From Chloroflexota bacterium (GTDB lineage Bacteria; Chloroflexota; Dehalococcoidia; DSTF01; JACRBR01), in assembly GCA_025355835.1 (NCBI GenBank), contig JANXYW010000134.1, forward strand, positions 1 to 5,696: a DNA stretch of 5,696 nt, given 5' to 3'. This document shows positions 3,899-5,696 of this stretch, piece after piece (positions within the stretch are counted from its first letter, which is position 1; each line of letters starts with the position of its first letter). The notes below the pieces were generated by a model. It ran no database searches and had not been told where the DNA came from. It was given only the letters and a program-made list of their open reading frames with translations. A program made the position numbers and the translations under genes.

Positions 3899-5503
3899 AT
3901 GATCTTCACATCGCCCGCCACACGCCCCGATTCCCCCGAGCGCCCGTTCGGCGCCGTCGATCTCCTCACCCTCGTGCTCGAGGCCATCCGCCCGTCGCTC
4001 GGCTTCGATCTCGCCGTCGCCGTCCTGTGCGAGGACAGCCGCCACGTCGTGCCCGAGTACGCAGCTGGCACGCTCGCGCCGCCCGTCGTCGAGGGCGTGC
4101 ACGTCCAGGCGCTCGCTGCCTTCGTCGAGCTGGCCGGCATCGACCACGCGACGTGGCCCAGCGAAGACCCGATGGTGATCACGCTCGCCGGAGCATCCGG
4201 CAGCCCCATCGACGAGCCGGACGCGTACGAAGATGCACCGCTCGTCGTCGGAGGCGTCGTTACCGGCATGCTGCGCATCAGCGGCGCACAGCCGCTAACG
4301 AAGGAGCAGCGCGACCGCTACTTCGCTATGGCGTCCGACCTGTCGAAGGCGATCGAGCGGCTCGACGCGCAGCGCGCGCAGACGCGCCTGGCGCAGGAGC
4401 GCCTGCTGCAGTCCGAGAAGATGTCCAGCGTCGGCCAACTCGTCTCCGGCGTCGCGCACGAGTTGAACAATCCGCTCACCGGGATCATGGGCTTCTCGCA
4501 ACTACTGCTGCTGAAGGACCTCGAAGAGTCGGCGCGCCATCAGGTCGAGACCATCTACGCGGAAGCCGAGCGCGCATCGAAGATCGTCTCCAACTTGCTG
4601 ACGTTCGCCCGCCGCCGCCGCGCCCAAAAGGAGCCGTCGAACCTCAACACGCTGATCGAGCGCGTGTTGGAGCTCCGGAACTACGATCTGCGCGTCCGCA
4701 ACATCAACACCGAGATGGAATTCGACGCGGCGCTACCGGAAACGATGGTCGACGCCAACCAGCTCCAGCAGGTCTTCTTCAACATCATCAACAACGCCGA
4801 GCAGGCGATGAAGAGCCAGGACGAAGGCACGCTGCGCATCCGCACGCGCTCGAACGGCCGCGCGCTCACCGTTTCGTTCACCGATAGCGGTCCCGGCATG
4901 AGCGCCGAGACCGTGCGCCGCATCTTCGATCCGTTCTTCACGACGAAGGAAGCCGGTGAAGGCACCGGCCTCGGCCTGACCATCTGCTACAACATCATCG
5001 AAGAGCACAACGGCCGCATTTGGGCCGAGAGCGAATCCGGTCGCGGCACGACGTTTTTCATCGAACTGCCGATCGTCGGCGGCGTCGCGCCTGTGCGGCG
5101 GAACGAGGCAGAACCCGCGCCCGTCGCGCAGTCCGAGCGCCGGCGCATCCTCGTCGTCGATGACGAGGACAGCATCCAGAAGCTATTGCAAGGCGTGCTG
5201 GAGATGGACGGCCACGATGTCATCATCGCCAAGAACGGTCGCGAGGCGCTCGATGTGGTGCAGCGCGGCGGCATCGACCTCATCGTCACCGACATGAAGA
5301 TGCCCGTGATGGGCGGCGCCGAGATGTACACCAACCTCCGCGAGGCCAACAACCCGCTCGCCTCGCGCGTCATCTTCATCACCGGCGACACCGTCGCCCC
5401 CGACACGCGCCGCTTCCTCCAAAGCGTCGACAACGCCGTGCTAGCCAAACCCTTCCGCCTCCGCGACGTCCGCGAAGCCGTGCAGGCCGCGCTGGCGCGC
5501 TAG
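3899..5503 (+). CDS. Soluble hybrid sensor histidine kinase with C-terminal receiver domain
   Basis: The protein has 534 residues. Residues about 20-155 look like a divergent GAF-type sensor domain, with APLVVGGVVTGMLRISG and PLTKEQRDRYFAMASDLSKAIE typical of a GAF end. A short coiled coil (about 150-175) leads to the HisKA domain with SVGQLVSGVAHELNNPLTGI, placing the phosphorylated histidine at His187. The ATPase domain has an N box (NIINNAEQA, Asn295-Asn299), G1 (DSGPGM, 329-334), F box (FDPFFT, 343-348) and G2 (GTGLGL, 355-360). The receiver (about 416-534) has the acidic pair Asp421/Asp422, phospho-acceptor Asp465, Thr495 and Lys517. All residues needed for autophosphorylation and transfer are present. 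No signal peptide or membrane segment is seen, so it senses something in the cytoplasm. There is no HPt domain and no DNA-binding output, so its partner lies elsewhere or the receiver feeds back on the kinase. The ATG has no properly spaced ribosome binding site; the promoter position suggests leaderless translation. Confidence 0.93.
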   Translation: MIFTSPATRPDSPERPFGAVDLLTLVLEAIRPSLGFDLAVAVLCEDSRHVVPEYAAGTLAPPVVEGVHVQALAAFVELAGIDHATWPSEDPMVITLAGASGSPIDEPDAYEDAPLVVGGVVTGMLRISGAQPLTKEQRDRYFAMASDLSKAIERLDAQRAQTRLAQERLLQSEKMSSVGQLVSGVAHELNNPLTGIMGFSQLLLLKDLEESARHQVETIYAEAERASKIVSNLLTFARRRRAQKEPSNLNTLIERVLELRNYDLRVRNINTEMEFDAALPETMVDANQLQQVFFNIINNAEQAMKSQDEGTLRIRTRSNGRALTVSFTDSGPGMSAETVRRIFDPFFTTKEAGEGTGLGLTICYNIIEEHNGRIWAESESGRGTTFFIELPIVGGVAPVRRNEAEPAPVAQSERRRILVVDDEDSIQKLLQGVLEMDGHDVIIAKNGREALDVVQRGGIDLIVTDMKMPVMGGAEMYTNLREANNPLASRVIFITGDTVAPDTRRFLQSVDNAVLAKPFRLRDVREAVQAALAR

Positions 5504-5558
5504 CTGCTCGGCGGTTAACTGTTAGCGGTTGGCAGTGAGTGCCGCCAGCTACGTCACC

Positions 5559-5581
5559 GTAGCGCGGCTTTCCAGCGCGCG
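5559..5581. repeat. GCGCGG-CTTTCCAGC palindromic repeat, copy 1
   Basis: GTAGCGCGGCTTTCCAGCGC folds with GCT/AGC closing a TTCC loop and GCGCG continuing the stem past a one-base bulge. It shares GCGCGG(G)CTTTCCAGC with 5679-5696. The phrase GTAGCGC..GCTTTCCAGC is, from memory, a common dispersed palindrome in environmental genomes. Confidence 0.5.
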
Positions 5582-5621
5582 CGGTGCTCGTTCGCGAAAC
5601 AGACGTCCGACCCGCGCACGA

Positions 5622-5654
5622 ACGAAGTACCCGCGCAGCTTCAGCTGCGCCGAA
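5622..5654. repeat. 33-bp palindromic repeat, copy 2
   Basis: This is identical to 247-279 at 31 of 33 bases and in the same orientation. Its core, GCGCAGCT-TC-AGCTGCGC, is a perfect 8-bp inverted repeat, so this is the better-formed copy. It lies about 120 bases after the kinase stop. Confidence 0.75.
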
Positions 5655-5678
5655 GAAGCTCCATACCGAGAACGCATC

Positions 5679-5696
5679 GCGCGGGCTTTCCAGCCT
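5679..5696. repeat. GCGCGGG-CTTTCCAGC palindromic repeat, copy 2 (cut by window end)
   Basis: GCGCGGGCTTTCCAGCCT runs to the last base. GGGCT pairs with AGCCT (one wobble) around a TTCC loop, the same loop as in the copy at 5559-5581. The stem differs from copy 1, but pairing around the shared loop is kept. Confidence 0.5.

Larger units (their letters stand above)
5504..5696. other. Repeat-bearing intergenic DNA downstream of the kinase
   Basis: No gene or convincing terminator follows the kinase stop in this window. The stretch has GCGGTTAACTGTTAGCGGTT (5511-5530, GCGGTT at both ends), two CTTTCCAGC-containing palindromes (5559-5581 and 5679-5696) and copy 2 of the 33-bp palindromic repeat (5622-5654). 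Confidence 0.55.

Noticed and set aside
3461..4278. Minus-strand open frames overlapping the kinase start
   Set aside because: They read through the palindromic repeats and the antisense of a well-conserved kinase, and have no recognisable motifs.
5511..5543. Terminator of the kinase gene
   Set aside because: The only nearby stem is 4 bp (GGCA/TGCC, 5531-5543) with no T-tract.

Overview
The window is GC-rich bacterial chromosomal DNA. It holds a motility and regulation neighbourhood whose genes are separated by unusually repeat-rich intergenic DNA. The proteins do not fix the taxon. The GC-rich coding, the palindromic intergenic modules and an apparently leaderless gene would suit an environmental lineage such as Chloroflexota, but this is a weak inference.

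Layout: 1-141 is the 3' end of an unidentified gene. 142-474 has no gene and carries several hairpins and repeats. A promoter-like block at 466-502 leads directly into a tRNA with anticodon CAT (511-585). 586-837 contains a large imperfect hairpin and an 8-base match to the sigma-28 (SigD) -10 element. csrA follows at 838-1071 with a strong ribosome binding site and a clear terminator. Convergent to it, on the minus strand, is a two-gene operon: a FliA/WhiG-type sigma-28 factor (3243-2422), then a Gfo/Idh/MocA-like protein (2422-1328) that appears to have lost its catalytic residues. The two overlap by one base (TAATG). Each converging unit has its own terminator. 3244-3898 is an intergenic mosaic of palindromes, including a 259-bp stretch bounded by 11-bp inverted repeats. 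A soluble hybrid histidine kinase with a C-terminal receiver (3899-5503) is transcribed from a promoter so close to its ATG that the mRNA is probably leaderless. 5504-5696 is again repeat DNA, including a second copy of a palindrome seen at 247-279.

How it fits together: sigma-28 drives late flagellar genes in many bacteria, and CsrA represses translation of flagellin or other targets. A sigma-28-like -10 upstream of csrA hints at a small circuit in which the neighbouring sigma factor switches on the translational regulator. The kinase could feed sensory input into this, but nothing in the sequence ties it to a target.

The least ordinary features are the repeats. A 37-bp block containing the predicted -35/-10 is shared, 28 of 37 bases with no gaps, by the tRNA and kinase promoters. 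In both places it lies just downstream of the same 9-nt-periodic repeat family, as if a dispersed repeat carries a promoter.
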